This document shows positions 7,647-19,392 of a DNA stretch of 64,000 nucleotides, in pieces (position 1 is the first letter of the stretch; every line of letters begins with the position of its first letter). The stretch is taken from contig NC_009515.1 of assembly GCF_000016525.1 (NCBI RefSeq), forward strand, positions 832,501 through 896,500, given 5' to 3'. The notes under the pieces were generated by a model. It was not told the origin of the DNA and did not search any database. It saw nothing but the letters and a program-made list of their open reading frames with translations. This DNA comes from Methanobrevibacter smithii ATCC 35061. GTDB taxonomy: Archaea; Methanobacteriota; Methanobacteria; Methanobacteriales; Methanobacteriaceae. The translations under genes and the position numbers were made by a program.

Positions 7647-9962
7647 TTATTCTTCGTTTAATTTTCTGCGTTTGTATCCAACAAATATTAACAAAGCAAC
7701 GATTATAATTAATATAATAGAAGCAATAATTGTATTCGGATTACTTTTCATTATATTTTTATCAATTTCATATGCTTTTACAGATTTGGAGTCATCACCT
7801 GCAGAACTTCCAGCACTTTTTGCATTTGATCCTGAAGAGGATTTTGTGCTACTTGCTGGAGATGGATTTCCGTCAAGGCTTGGACTGTCACTAGATGAAG
7901 TACTGCTATTTGTACGAACAGTTCCACCATATGAATTGGATCTTGAGTCTCCAGTGTCTGTATTTGAATTCAAGAAATTAATCAAAGCATCAAGTAAACT
8001 TACACCTAATTTGTTAGAATTTTTATCTGTACTACTAGTGCCGTTAGACGGATTTTTTGATCCTCCATCATCACCAGATAAATCAGGGACATCCACATAA
8101 CCTGCATCACCGTCAGGTCTATCTGGAACATTTGGATTTTTATCATCACCATCGTCAGGAGTTACAATAACACTACTTCCGTCACCAGGTTTAGGAAGTA
8201 AAGGATTTCTATTAGGGAAATCAGGGAACCATGGTTTTATTTTTGAACCATCAACCTTATTTGTCAAATTGTTCACATTGGTAGGAGTCGTATAATTAAA
8301 TTCAGAACCTCCGTCAACATGATTGTAAATTTCCGCATAATAATCAAATGCATTGACTACACGATTATTATAATATGAAGTATTATAAAATTTTCCTTTC
8401 GTATTGAATGCATCATAACTGGCTTTCGCATCTTTCCTAGTAGATATTAATAAATTATCAACAATAACCGAATTCTCAGCACTTATTAGAGAAATCGCAT
8501 ATTTTGCATCACTAGTAACTGTATTATTTTTAATTACAAATGTATGGTTACCTTTAGTTGATTGAGAATAACTTATACCGTACATATTGTCATTGTCCTT
8601 AACTTCCGCAACACTATGAACTTCAATTGTATTATTAATAATAGTATCGTTAGAATCCTGAACTTCTATACCTGCAACAAGTGCCCAGCTATCATTACCT
8701 GCCAATCCTGTCACGTTAATCTTATTATGAGCAATATACAATTGTGTATCACCATAATAATTTTGTGAATAGATTCCTATGTTTGGCCCGTTAGATATTG
8801 AATACAAATCATTATTAGTTATATTTATCTTCTTAGAAGGTCCGGTAATTTGTATAGGGTATGCAGTACCGGCAGATAACATTCCGCCAGTAGTTAAAAT
8901 AGCTATATTATTAGAATCTAATGTCAAACTATTTACACGCCATACATCAATACCATAAAGATAATTATTAAGACCTGGGAAAGTTAAGAAATCTTCCATA
9001 TACAAAGTATTGTTTTTAACAAGACAATCATTTGAATCGGCAATAATTATACCGTCCAATGTAGGGAAAGGACTTCCTGGCCTTTTATTAACAATACTTG
9101 CAACAATATTTCCGATAAATGTTAAATTATTACTGTACTCAATACCTACACTTGCCACATAATTAGAATTTAAATCAGCTCCAACTGCTCCGAAATTAAC
9201 ATCCCTCAACGGAAGCTGAGTATAAATACTGTTATTTGCAATTAATGCATTAGGACAGTTACTTACTTTTAAAGCATAATTATAGGTATTTGCCTTATAA
9301 TTATGGCCTTCAAAGTTGATTATACAGTTAATAACTTCCAAACCACTAATTGGAGCAATTCTTCTTCCAACTGCAGAAATGCCGTAACCTTCACTATCAC
9401 GAGGAACATTATAATTTATAACACAATCACGTATATGCGTATTATTGGCCAATGTAAGAATTGCCGCACCATCAGCATCTTTGAAATCAAAATCATTAAC
9501 TAATGTGAAATTAGCTAAGGTAACATCTTTACCATTAATCAAAAATGCAACATTTTGCAAAGTAAAATTATTACCTAAAATAGTTACATTATTTGCTTCA
9601 ATTTTTAAAAGACCTAAATTATCAAAGTTTTGAGTTAATACAAATTTGGTATTAGAATGCTCAACCCCCAAAGTACCGTCAACAAAATATTCATCGATGT
9701 TAAATATGGTCAAATTAACTGTATCAGAATCATTTTGATCATCAATGTCCGGATTATCAGGATCAACTGGAAAATCCGGAATATCTGGAATGTCAGGCAC
9801 ATCTGGAACTTCTGGTGCATCACCAACAATTATAATATTAGGCACAGTAGTATTTTCACCTAATGTTGATAAATCATTTGCAGAAACGCATCCCATAATC
9901 ACGAAAAATAACATTAACAAAGATGTAATTATTATTTTTCGACTTAATTTAATCTTTTTCAC
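7647..9962 (-). CDS. Adhesin-like surface protein with beta-helix and C-terminal membrane anchor
   Basis: Predicted cell-surface protein of 771 residues. An N-terminal signal peptide (about 1-28) is followed by an acidic PD-rich segment (49-80), then a long region rich in N-N-x-I/V and hydrophobic-N motifs that reads as a right-handed parallel beta-helix (about 90-560), an acidic PD/G linker, a Ser/Asn-rich stalk (about 640-735) and one transmembrane helix (about 743-763) ending KRRKLNEE. This is the architecture of Methanobrevibacter adhesin-like proteins, which protrude through the pseudomurein wall. Ligand unknown. The cysteine in the signal peptide (VIMGC) has a poor lipobox, and the C-terminal helix makes lipid anchoring unlikely. 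Confidence 0.88.
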   Translation of the reverse strand: MKKIKLSRKIIITSLLMLFFVIMGCVSANDLSTLGENTTVPNIIIVGDAPEVPDVPDIPDIPDFPVDPDNPDIDDQNDSDTVNLTIFNIDEYFVDGTLGVEHSNTKFVLTQNFDNLGLLKIEANNVTILGNNFTLQNVAFLINGKDVTLANFTLVNDFDFKDADGAAILTLANNTHIRDCVINYNVPRDSEGYGISAVGRRIAPISGLEVINCIINFEGHNYKANTYNYALKVSNCPNALIANNSIYTQLPLRDVNFGAVGADLNSNYVASVGIEYSNNLTFIGNIVASIVNKRPGSPFPTLDGIIIADSNDCLVKNNTLYMEDFLTFPGLNNYLYGIDVWRVNSLTLDSNNIAILTTGGMLSAGTAYPIQITGPSKKINITNNDLYSISNGPNIGIYSQNYYGDTQLYIAHNKINVTGLAGNDSWALVAGIEVQDSNDTIINNTIEVHSVAEVKDNDNMYGISYSQSTKGNHTFVIKNNTVTSDAKYAISLISAENSVIVDNLLISTRKDAKASYDAFNTKGKFYNTSYYNNRVVNAFDYYAEIYNHVDGGSEFNYTTPTNVNNLTNKVDGSKIKPWFPDFPNRNPLLPKPGDGSSVIVTPDDGDDKNPNVPDRPDGDAGYVDVPDLSGDDGGSKNPSNGTSSTDKNSNKLGVSLLDALINFLNSNTDTGDSRSNSYGGTVRTNSSTSSSDSPSLDGNPSPASSTKSSSGSNAKSAGSSAGDDSKSVKAYEIDKNIMKSNPNTIIASIILIIIVALLIFVGYKRRKLNEE
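9723..9818 (-). repeat. PD-rich low-complexity segment in the first adhesin gene
   Basis: Codons 49-80 of the 771-residue adhesin encode a run of V/I-P-D units with extra D and N, from near-identical short DNA repeats. Such a segment could act as a spacer or bind cations and is prone to length change. Confidence 0.7.
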
Positions 9963-10103
9963 CTCTTTTTAGTTTTAATAAAATCTTTTAAAACTAAAAT
10001 AAGTCATTTTATAAGATTAAAAAAAACTTATTTAAAGTTCAAACTAAAAGACAATTAAGTATATGTAAAAAATAGTTTATATATTTATCCTTAAAATAAA
10101 ATC

Positions 10104-10131
10104 AAAAGAGATTAATTGAATAATCTCTTTT
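10104..10131 (-). terminator. Hairpin terminator after the large adhesin gene
   Basis: Perfect 11-bp stem (10104-10114 with 10121-10131) and a 6-nt loop, directly next to the stop codon of the adhesin gene at 10132. T-rich sequence follows on the transcribed strand. Confidence 0.65.
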
Positions 10132-11150
10132 TTAAAATATTCGTATTGTGTTTCCTGTTTGGAAATTGTTCCAGCAGGAAGTTATGATGTATTCTCCATG
10201 CATCAATCTAATGTTTAATTTGGCCATACCGTTATTGTCTGTGACTTTATAGTAAAATACTCCGTTTACATTAAATGATACGTTTTGGTTAGCCAGTGGT
10301 TTTCCCTGACCGTCTAATGTCTGTGCAGTAAAGCTGCTTCCGTCCAGGTATTTCATGTTCAAGTTTTTAGTAACCAATGTAGGCAATACACTGACTTTGT
10401 TTCCAATAACCAATCCGTCAAACATAGTTGTAATGATATATTCTCCAGGCCTTAGAGATATTCCCAGACTTGCAACACCATTACTGTCAGTTGTCCTGTG
10501 ATAAAACACACCATTGATGTTAAAAGTCACTTCCTTATTTACAGCCAAGCTCCCATCCTTGTTATAAATGGTTGCTTCAAATCTTGAAGCATTTAAATAG
10601 TACTTGGTTAAATCCTTTTGAACAATCAATGAGTTTACAGTAATAATATTGCTTGATTGCTCACCTGTAACAAGATTTATCACAGTTATAACATACTTGC
10701 CAGGATTTAAGTTAATGCCCATCATAGCTATTCCCTTATCGTTGGTGGTTTTGGTGTAAAAGACACCATTGATATTGAACTGAACGTTTTTGTTTTTAAG
10801 GAAATTACCATGAGAATCAGTAAATATTGCATAATATTGTGTGCTGTTTCTAAACATTTTAACAACATCCAATCCTTTAACAGTTGGTTCAATAGTGACA
10901 TTTGCATGCTTGGTTATTGGAGTATAGTTTAATAATCCTTTAAATTTAACAACAACAGAATATATTCCACTGTCCAGATTCAAACCCAAACTCACACTAC
11001 CTTTCTCATCAGTTATCTTATCATAACTTCTTCCATTGATAATTATTTCAATTGCAGCACCACCAATAGGATTTCCCTGTTTGTCTGTTAGGGTTGCTAC
11101 AAATCTGGTGCCGTCATGATAAATCATTTTAACATCAGGAGCATTTAAAA
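10132..11150 (-). repeat. Four C-terminal NGVFY-type repeats in the giant adhesin
   Basis: About four copies of an 80-87 residue unit end the adhesin. The last three share the core F-N-(I/V)-NGVFY followed by TxDxxGxAxLxI; the first has NGRSYDKITDEKGS instead. A related single unit with NGTTYKVTTNNAGKAS occurs earlier in the protein. Boundaries are approximate. Confidence 0.7.
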
Positions 11151-14100
11151 TAACATTGTAATCAACAGGCAGGACTTCAAAAACACCAGTATCTACAGCT
11201 CGAGAAATTTTATCAGTTCCTTTATAAGTTGCAGAATATGTGTATTTACCAACTGAAGGTTTTTCAATGCTTCTTACACCAATTCCGTCAACTACAACGA
11301 TTTTATAAAATTTAGTGTTAATTTCCAAAGTTACATTGCCTGTAATCAGCTGACCGTCCAGAGTTTTAAGAATTGCAGTAACTACCATGTCATCTTCATA
11401 TACTTCAACATTTACCTTCAAAACACTTACAGTTTGATTTACTGAAATAACCATAGTTGTATTTGAGCTTAAATAGTTATTATCACCATTATATGTAGCC
11501 ACAACAACATATGAACCACTATTTAAAGGTGAAATAAGCCATGACGCATTGCCTCCAACAATAGTCTTATTTCTTGGTGAATATAATCCCAAAATCCTGA
11601 AAGTAACATTTCCAGTTGCATCATCATTTACAACAGCCCAAATCCTAACATTTTTATTAAATTCTATTTCACCAGTGATAATTTCAATATTTGAATTAGC
11701 TTTGGCTACATCAAATGATTTTTCATCAGATGATTTGGAATAAACAGAATTTCCCAAATAATCTGCCCTAACACTATAAGTTCCTGCATTTAACTTATTA
11801 AAAGTAGCTATTGCTTTGCCGTTTATAATTTCTACTGTTTTAGTTAAATTTCCAAGGATAAAAGTAACATTACCCGTTGCTCCAGAGGTTACACTGGCCA
11901 GTACAGTTATATTTTCACCATAAACAGTATTGTTTACATCAATGACAGTTTCTGAAAGTGAATTTTTAATATTGAATGTCATGTCGGCAGTACTGCTGTT
12001 GTAATTAGCATCTCCAGAATACATTACTTTTAAACTATGATTTCCTAAAGTCAAATCAGGAATTGCAATTGCAGCTATTCCATTATTAAGTGTTTTTGTA
12101 TATGTTGTTCCATCTACAATAAATGTAATTTCTCCTGTTGCATCATTTGGAAGAGTTACTGTAATTACTTCATCCTGTCCTGCGAGAACATCCTTAATGT
12201 CCACATCTAATTTTGGAGTGCCTTTGGATACTGTGAATGTAGCTGTTTTTGATAGTTTGGAATTATAAACAGCTTCTACAGTATAAGTACCCAGTTTTAA
12301 TCCGCTCAAACTATATCTGGCATTTCCTGAGATTACATCAACAGTTTTGTTTAAATGATTTTTAATTATAAATGTAACAGTTCCGTTAATTAAAGCATTG
12401 AAATTAGCATTGATAATTGCATTTTCACCATATCCTATATCAGCTACTGTTAAATTAAAATCAAGAGGTTTGACTGTAATGGTGTTGTATACTGTTGTAT
12501 AATCATATGTAGCAGATATTGTGTAATTTCCGGAAGTCAGATTGAGAGGAAGTGAAGCCTTACCTGCATTATTTGTAGTTACCTTATATGTTGTGCCGTT
12601 AACTTCAATTAAAACAATCACATAAGTAAAGGGATTTCCGTCCAGATCAGTTACTTTAACTGTGTATTTGGATCCGTCTTCTTCAACCATTATAATGTCC
12701 TCACCGGTTAAGATACATTTTGCAGATATATTTACCGTTGTATTCCATGACGCATCATCATAATAGCTATCTCCAGGATAGTATACATAAACATAATTAG
12801 TTCCTTTTGTAAAGTTAACAGAAACATTAGCTATTCCATTAACCAGCTTTGCCTGATAAAGTACATTATTTACATAAACTCCAATAAGACCAGTACAATT
12901 ACCCGGGTTTGTTTTTATATTGACAATACCTGTAAGGTCATCATTTTGAATAACATCAACAGTCAAATTGCAGCTTTCTTTTAAAACCACAAATGACGTT
13001 GATGCCGTTGAACCGGCATATTTATTGTCACCAGGATAAATGACAGTTACATCATATTTTCCGCCGGTTAAATTATGGAGTGTAATCTCAGTTATTTCAT
13101 CTTTTAAAAATATTTTGCTTTCAACACCATTTATAATAAGTGTTGCTTCCCCTTTAACATCTTTAGGGTTTATTTTAATAGTTATTGTTGCATTTTCACC
13201 TGCTTTAACATCACTGGCATTAACACTCAGATTTGTATCATATTTATTTACTTTCAATAATCCGCTGACTGAAGCCATTTCATAAAGCTGTTCATCAAGT
13301 TCACTGCCCCATGTTTCAATTGTAATGTTGTACACGCCAGCTCCACCATAATTTCTAATTGTAACCTGAATATCCTCCTTATTTATAACAATCATCTGTA
13401 CACGTTTACCGTTAATACTTAAATATGCATAAATTTGAACTCCTTTAGGAGATGTATGTATATTGACCTTTGCAATTTCCCCAACATTAATTTCAGGAAT
13501 TGAAATGTTTAAATTAATAGGGCATTTATTTACTGTGACAGTTTTATGAACAAATGATCTGAAATATTCGTCATTTCCCATATAAACAAGATTTAATGTA
13601 TGATTTCCGGCAAGCAAATCAGGTATGTTAAAAGTTGCCTTACCATTGACTAAGTTTTCAGTGTATGTTTTTCCACCAATTATAAGTGAAACATTTCCTT
13701 CAGGCAAAATTGAATCTATGCCATTTACGGCTACATCAACAACAAGAGTTTCAGTATAATTGATGTCATTGACACTTACAGTCATATTTGATACAAGTTT
13801 ACCTACATCAACCAATACTTTTTGAGTAAAATTCCTTAAACTGATTGAAACTTCATAACTTCCTTTCTTTTGAGTCCAGTTATAGCTTATAACAGCGCTT
13901 CCATTATCCAGTTTTTTGGTTATTGTCTGTGCAGTTCCATTAACCCATGTATTAAATGAAACATCAAAAATAGGGAATAAACTAATATCAACAGGCTTTC
14001 CACTGCTTGATTTCCAAATAGCTGAAATATCAGTTGACTCGTTTATATTAAGAGCACTGTATTCCGGAGACCCTACCAACATCAGCCAGGAATTTACTTT

Positions 14101-15324
14101 ATCAACATTGGATTTGTTCACCGGCTTTTTATTGGATCCCCACCAATTATTGTCCAGACAAATGTTTTCACCACCGTCTGCAAAGAAATCAGCATAACTT
14201 TCAGCCAGCGGCTTGTTATTTAAAAATGCAGAATAGCTTATGTCTATTTCCCCTACAGTGTAAATATTGACAGTACCTTTATAAACAGGAATAGCACTAT
14301 CTTTTATACCTCCATTATTTGCAAAAATACATCCAACAGCTTTTAAACTACCTTCATTATAAATAACACCATAAAGAGTATTGAATAAAGCTCTAGTTAC
14401 AAAAGAATCCTTAATAGTAGAATTTATCATAGTACAATTTCCGGAATTAAAAAGAACTGCTCCCTTAACCTGCTGAGCAGTACTACTACCAGACATTACA
14501 ACTCTGGTTAATGTTAAATTACCATTATTAGAAATTGATCCTCCGAATGCAAAGTCTCCAACATATGAACCCTTAAATGTGGAATCAAAGATTTTTAAAG
14601 TACCATTATTGTAAACATCACTTCCATGCGCAGAATTACGTGCTTCAGAAGTCATTGAATTACTGTTGAATCTGGAATTAATAATTGTCATATTACCAGA
14701 ATTACTAATGGCTGCTCCGTAATTGTCCTTACTTATAGATGAAGTATGTTCAATACGGTTATTGTTAAATGCACAATTGCTAATAAAGACTGTTGCTTTT
14801 TTAACATCCAACACTGCACCATATACGCTTTTCTGGTCATAATAAAGATCCGCTTTTTTAAATGCATTAATAAAAGTTATATTGCTAATACTGACAGTTA
14901 CACCATCGGAAATTGTAAAAAAATAGTTTTTGTTTAATCCGTCAAATACAGTGTTAACAGAACCTACAATATTTACAGACTTGGCTATATTAATTTTTGA
15001 ATTTGCAGAACCGCTGTATGTTCCATTATCTATGTAAATCGTAGTATTGTCTTTAGCTAAATATATTGCCCAATCCAATGAGTTAGTGGCACTGCCCCAT
15101 GAAGTAGCATTAGCATAGCTATTACCATTTACACTAACATAAAGACAATCGCCGTTATTTTCCTCGCCAACTGCATGGTTATTATTAATTTCACCAATTA
15201 CAGGATCACCCTGAAAATCATCAAGTGTATCATTAGTTAAATCGGCAGCACTGACACTAGCCAAACCCAGCAAACTGCATAAAATCAATATTAATACAGC
15301 AGTTAACAACCTACCATGTTTCAA
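10132..15324 (-). CDS. Giant adhesin-like protein with beta-helix and tandem Ig-like repeats
   Basis: Predicted secreted protein of 1730 residues. A signal peptide (about 1-27) leads into a beta-helical region with N-S-G-N and N-N-G-x-L motifs (about 60-400). From about 520 to 1350 there are tandem bacterial Ig-like repeats carrying motifs such as GNHSLKVMYSGDANYNSS and ATGNVTF. The end (about 1395-1730) is built of four related repeats with the core NGVFYxKxTDxxGxA. No C-terminal membrane helix is seen, unlike the neighbouring adhesin, so it is either held by wall interactions of the repeats or released. Sister adhesin lies downstream on the same strand, separated by a hairpin. Binding partner unknown. 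Confidence 0.88.
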   Translation of the reverse strand: MKHGRLLTAVLILILCSLLGLASVSAADLTNDTLDDFQGDPVIGEINNNHAVGEENNGDCLYVSVNGNSYANATSWGSATNSLDWAIYLAKDNTTIYIDNGTYSGSANSKINIAKSVNIVGSVNTVFDGLNKNYFFTISDGVTVSISNITFINAFKKADLYYDQKSVYGAVLDVKKATVFISNCAFNNNRIEHTSSISKDNYGAAISNSGNMTIINSRFNSNSMTSEARNSAHGSDVYNNGTLKIFDSTFKGSYVGDFAFGGSISNNGNLTLTRVVMSGSSTAQQVKGAVLFNSGNCTMINSTIKDSFVTRALFNTLYGVIYNEGSLKAVGCIFANNGGIKDSAIPVYKGTVNIYTVGEIDISYSAFLNNKPLAESYADFFADGGENICLDNNWWGSNKKPVNKSNVDKVNSWLMLVGSPEYSALNINESTDISAIWKSSSGKPVDISLFPIFDVSFNTWVNGTAQTITKKLDNGSAVISYNWTQKKGSYEVSISLRNFTQKVLVDVGKLVSNMTVSVNDINYTETLVVDVAVNGIDSILPEGNVSLIIGGKTYTENLVNGKATFNIPDLLAGNHTLNLVYMGNDEYFRSFVHKTVTVNKCPINLNISIPEINVGEIAKVNIHTSPKGVQIYAYLSINGKRVQMIVINKEDIQVTIRNYGGAGVYNITIETWGSELDEQLYEMASVSGLLKVNKYDTNLSVNASDVKAGENATITIKINPKDVKGEATLIINGVESKIFLKDEITEITLHNLTGGKYDVTVIYPGDNKYAGSTASTSFVVLKESCNLTVDVIQNDDLTGIVNIKTNPGNCTGLIGVYVNNVLYQAKLVNGIANVSVNFTKGTNYVYVYYPGDSYYDDASWNTTVNISAKCILTGEDIIMVEEDGSKYTVKVTDLDGNPFTYVIVLIEVNGTTYKVTTNNAGKASLPLNLTSGNYTISATYDYTTVYNTITVKPLDFNLTVADIGYGENAIINANFNALINGTVTFIIKNHLNKTVDVISGNARYSLSGLKLGTYTVEAVYNSKLSKTATFTVSKGTPKLDVDIKDVLAGQDEVITVTLPNDATGEITFIVDGTTYTKTLNNGIAAIAIPDLTLGNHSLKVMYSGDANYNSSTADMTFNIKNSLSETVIDVNNTVYGENITVLASVTSGATGNVTFILGNLTKTVEIINGKAIATFNKLNAGTYSVRADYLGNSVYSKSSDEKSFDVAKANSNIEIITGEIEFNKNVRIWAVVNDDATGNVTFRILGLYSPRNKTIVGGNASWLISPLNSGSYVVVATYNGDNNYLSSNTTMVISVNQTVSVLKVNVEVYEDDMVVTAILKTLDGQLITGNVTLEINTKFYKIVVVDGIGVRSIEKPSVGKYTYSATYKGTDKISRAVDTGVFEVLPVDYNVILNAPDVKMIYHDGTRFVATLTDKQGNPIGGAAIEIIINGRSYDKITDEKGSVSLGLNLDSGIYSVVVKFKGLLNYTPITKHANVTIEPTVKGLDVVKMFRNSTQYYAIFTDSHGNFLKNKNVQFNINGVFYTKTTNDKGIAMMGINLNPGKYVITVINLVTGEQSSNIITVNSLIVQKDLTKYYLNASRFEATIYNKDGSLAVNKEVTFNINGVFYHRTTDSNGVASLGISLRPGEYIITTMFDGLVIGNKVSVLPTLVTKNLNMKYLDGSSFTAQTLDGQGKPLANQNVSFNVNGVFYYKVTDNNGMAKLNIRLMHGEYIITSCWNNFQTGNTIRIF

Positions 15325-15701
15325 TTTTTCAAACCTCCTTTAAAATACAATTTATTTTATATTTTATAAAATATATTTGACTAATGATAATTAAAGTTAT
15401 CAAAAAATGAACAGGCATCTAAAAAAAATTATCATTAATTAAACATCATCTTTATTATATCAAATATATTAAAGAATACAATTAAAAGTTTTAGTATAAA
15501 AATATATAAAATTAACGATAAATTGAAATTATTATTTTCCAATACAGATTAATGTTTTTTTATTTTTAGATAATAATTTTGAAGATGCATTTTGTTTATA
15601 TTGTTTTTTAAAAATTAGTTATTTATATTTTCAAATAACAATAAAAATTGCTTAAACTTGTTTTATGAAAAGATTATCATTTTATTTAAAAAAAGAAAAA
15701 T
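15325..15701. other. AT-rich intergenic region upstream of the giant adhesin
   Basis: No open frame of note. AAGGAGGT lies just before the adhesin ATG on the minus strand, a strong ribosome-binding site. The rest is very AT-rich and should hold the adhesin promoter, but no single TATA box stands out. Confidence 0.5.
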
Positions 15702-15734
15702 AAGTAATGAAATTATACAGTTTAAACATTACTT
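15702..15734 (-). terminator. Hairpin around the stop codon of the small secreted protein gene
   Basis: Eight-bp stem AAGTAATG/CATTACTT (15702-15709 and 15727-15734). The stop codon at 15722-15724 lies in the 17-nt loop, and a T-rich tract follows on the transcribed strand. Confidence 0.5.
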
Positions 15735-16192
15735 GTATCAATAGATTTAATTATAATATTTACAGGATTGTCACTATTGGAAACATCCCAATCGGATGGA
15801 TCATTTGCGGCACAAACAATATAACTGGAACCATCTACTTCACAAACATACCCATATATTGGCATACCGTCTTTATCATAAGCTTGCTCAAATACTTTTA
15901 TATCACCGAATCCGGAAACATCTTTTTGACTTTTGAAAGTGTAACCTTTTGATTCAAGAGTTTTTTTTGCATCATCAGGACTTTTAGCATCACTAGCTAA
16001 AACAATAATTGCAAGATCATCTTTAACTAAAGCAGTATTCCCGTCACCATCATCTTGAACTGTAAAACCGTCAGGAACTGTAAAAGTTGCCCCGTCAGGT
16101 AAAGTAAGATCTTCAGCAGCCACCATACCTACAGTAATTGCAGCTACAACACACAAAAGCAATGCAACCACTATTTTTGAATTTAACTTCAT
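15722..16192 (-). CDS. Small exported protein of unknown function
   Basis: I do not recognise a named family. The 156-residue protein has a clear signal peptide (about 1-26, ending GMVAAED) and no other membrane segment. The mature part of about 130 residues starts LTLPDGATFTVPDGF and has a pattern of hydrophobic strands and acidic turns, with two cysteines late in the chain (YVCEVDG and YIVCAAN) that could form a disulfide. It lies between the stress protein and the giant adhesin, all on the minus strand but separated by terminator hairpins, so it is probably transcribed alone. A cell-surface or pseudo-periplasmic role is likely from the signal peptide only. Confidence 0.75.
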   Translation of the reverse strand: MKLNSKIVVALLLCVVAAITVGMVAAEDLTLPDGATFTVPDGFTVQDDGDGNTALVKDDLAIIVLASDAKSPDDAKKTLESKGYTFKSQKDVSGFGDIKVFEQAYDKDGMPIYGYVCEVDGSSYIVCAANDPSDWDVSNSDNPVNIIIKSIDTSNV

Positions 16193-16542
16193 TTAAATCA
16201 TTATCTCCAAATTATTAAAAATAATTTACTTTTATTCTAATAAAAATGTATAAAATTCAAAAATTAAAAACATCTTTTTAAATTCATTGCATTTCCATTT
16301 TTATTGAATATCTATGTTTTAATATATTTCAAGTAAAAAACACGATTATTTCATCAATTCAGCTAAAAAAAACAGAATTTTTCAATAAATCCTTATGAAA
16401 AAGGATTATTATATAAAATTTACTGCCATTAAAAATATTAATAGTTTGGCAAAAATCAGATGGTGTTAAATATTGATTTAATCACCCTAACACCAATTAT
16501 AAACATTTTCTTTAAAAAAAAGTAAAAATTTGTAAAAAATAA
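16193..16542. other. AT-rich intergenic region upstream of the small exported protein
   Basis: No gene seen. On the transcribed strand it would hold the promoter and leader of the small exported protein. The only structured part is the inverted-repeat group at 16461-16495, listed separately. Confidence 0.5.
16461..16495. promoter_or_regulatory. Inverted-repeat group with two mutually exclusive pairings
   Basis: TGGTGTTA at 16461-16468 can pair with TAACACCA at 16488-16495 (8 bp, 19-nt spacer). The overlapping GGTGTTAAAT can instead pair with ATTTAATCACC ending at 16486 (10 bp, one bulge). It may be an operator or a switching leader for the exported-protein gene. No factor is known. Confidence 0.3.
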
Positions 16543-16567
16543 AAGCAGCTATGAAAAATAGCTGCTT
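16543..16567 (-). terminator. Hairpin over the stress-protein stop codon
   Basis: Perfect 10-bp stem AAGCAGCTAT/ATAGCTGCTT with a 5-nt loop. The stop codon at 16566-16568 overlaps the end of the stem. The transcribed strand continues with TTTTATTTTTTAC. Confidence 0.7.
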
Positions 16568-16985
16568 AATGTACTAATAAAACATCTTTTTTAAAGGAGT
16601 GAATAACTTTTTCAGCTACACTTCCAATAAAGAATTTTGTAACTCTACCTTTACCAGATGATGAAATAGCTATTAATCCAACATCCTCTTCTTCTGCAAC
16701 TTTAACAATAGTTTCTGCAGGAAAACCAACAAGAACTTTAGTTGTAACATTAAGATTTGGATCAAATTTAGCTTTCATTTTATCCACATTAAATTGAGCT
16801 TCATCTAAGAAAGATTGATTTAATTTATCAATATCTTCTTTACTTTGGAATTGGTGTGGAGTCAATTCAGATGCAACTGACAATATGATGATTTCACCAT
16901 CTTCAGCAAGTAAATCTCCAACTTTTTCAACTTCTTTTTCTGCAGCTTCTGATCCATCAGTAGGAACTAAAATTTTTTTATACAT
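16566..16985 (-). CDS. Universal stress protein (UspA family)
   Basis: Cytoplasmic nucleotide-binding-fold protein of 139 residues, the usual single-domain length. It starts KKILVPTDGSEAAEKE and has the late signature G-x9-GS in SGKGRVTKFFIGSVAEK, typical of ATP-binding UspA proteins. The first glycine of the usual G-x2-G-x9-G(S/T) pattern is serine here, so ATP binding may be altered. It has its own terminator and no operon partner. The exact stress it answers cannot be read from sequence. Confidence 0.92.
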   Translation of the reverse strand: MYKKILVPTDGSEAAEKEVEKVGDLLAEDGEIIILSVASELTPHQFQSKEDIDKLNQSFLDEAQFNVDKMKAKFDPNLNVTTKVLVGFPAETIVKVAEEEDVGLIAISSSGKGRVTKFFIGSVAEKVIHSFKKDVLLVH

Positions 16986-17216
16986 AATTTTTCACCTCAT
17001 GAAAAATGTTTAGTTCATGCATTTTTTATTTTAATTTAAACTATTTAATAAATATTATGAAAATAATTTTTAGCTATAGAAGTAATTTATTATAATAATT
17101 AAGAAAACCCGGAATTTGTACAATATCACAAATTAAAAGCTGAAAAATAAAATTTAGCCAGTCAAATAGACAAAAAACAATGTTTTTATGAAATTTTTCT
17201 TAAAAAAAAGTTAAAA

Positions 17217-17236
17217 GCTATAGAATTAACTATAGC
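17217..17236 (-). terminator. Hairpin terminator after gdhA
   Basis: Perfect 7-bp stem GCTATAG/CTATAGC with a 6-nt loop, 14 nt beyond the gdhA stop codon. A TTTTAACTTTTTTTT tract follows on the transcribed strand. Confidence 0.6.
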
Positions 17237-17250
17237 CAAGTTAAATAAAT

Positions 17251-19070
<1,820 letters not shown>

Positions 19071-19358
19071 ATGGCTGTATACAAACCAACTGATGAAATA
19101 AAAATACCCCAATCCAAATATGATAAATTAAAAGAGGATTATTTAAAAAATCCGAAAACTGCTTATTCACTTTATGCCAAATTCAATAAGGAATATCCTA
19201 TGGATAAAAAAGTATTTATTGAAATCATAGATAAAATCAGGATAGATGAAGGTGCAACTGCTTTTAACCCGATTAAAAAAACAAAAAGAGCAAATAATCC
19301 ATTTAGCTATTATGATAAGCATCCTGACAGCTATATTTGTATGGAATATTCAAAATAA
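19071..19358 (+). CDS. Small unknown basic protein
   Basis: Not recognised. A 95-residue soluble protein rich in lysine, tyrosine and proline, with no signal peptide or membrane segment. It reads as two short helical parts joined by IRIDEGATAFNPIKKTKR near 63-80. The start is ATG at 19071 after AGAGAGAG, a weak purine-rich site. The last 11 codons plus flank recur almost exactly at 20022-20056 without the rest of the gene. A second unknown gene follows after 34 bp on the same strand, so the two may be co-transcribed. Confidence 0.65.
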   Translation: MAVYKPTDEIKIPQSKYDKLKEDYLKNPKTAYSLYAKFNKEYPMDKKVFIEIIDKIRIDEGATAFNPIKKTKRANNPFSYYDKHPDSYICMEYSK

Positions 19359-19392
19359 AACCACATAGTACCTATAATTAAATAGTGATTTT

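Noticed and set aside
7672-8100. Long open frame on the plus strand inside the first adhesin gene
   Set aside because: It is antisense to the low-complexity Ser/Asp-rich end of the adhesin, has no ribosome-binding site and reads as a mirror of repeats.
9723-9818. Short regular repeats that could look like a CRISPR or satellite
   Set aside because: They are in-frame PD codons within a surface protein; no spacers.
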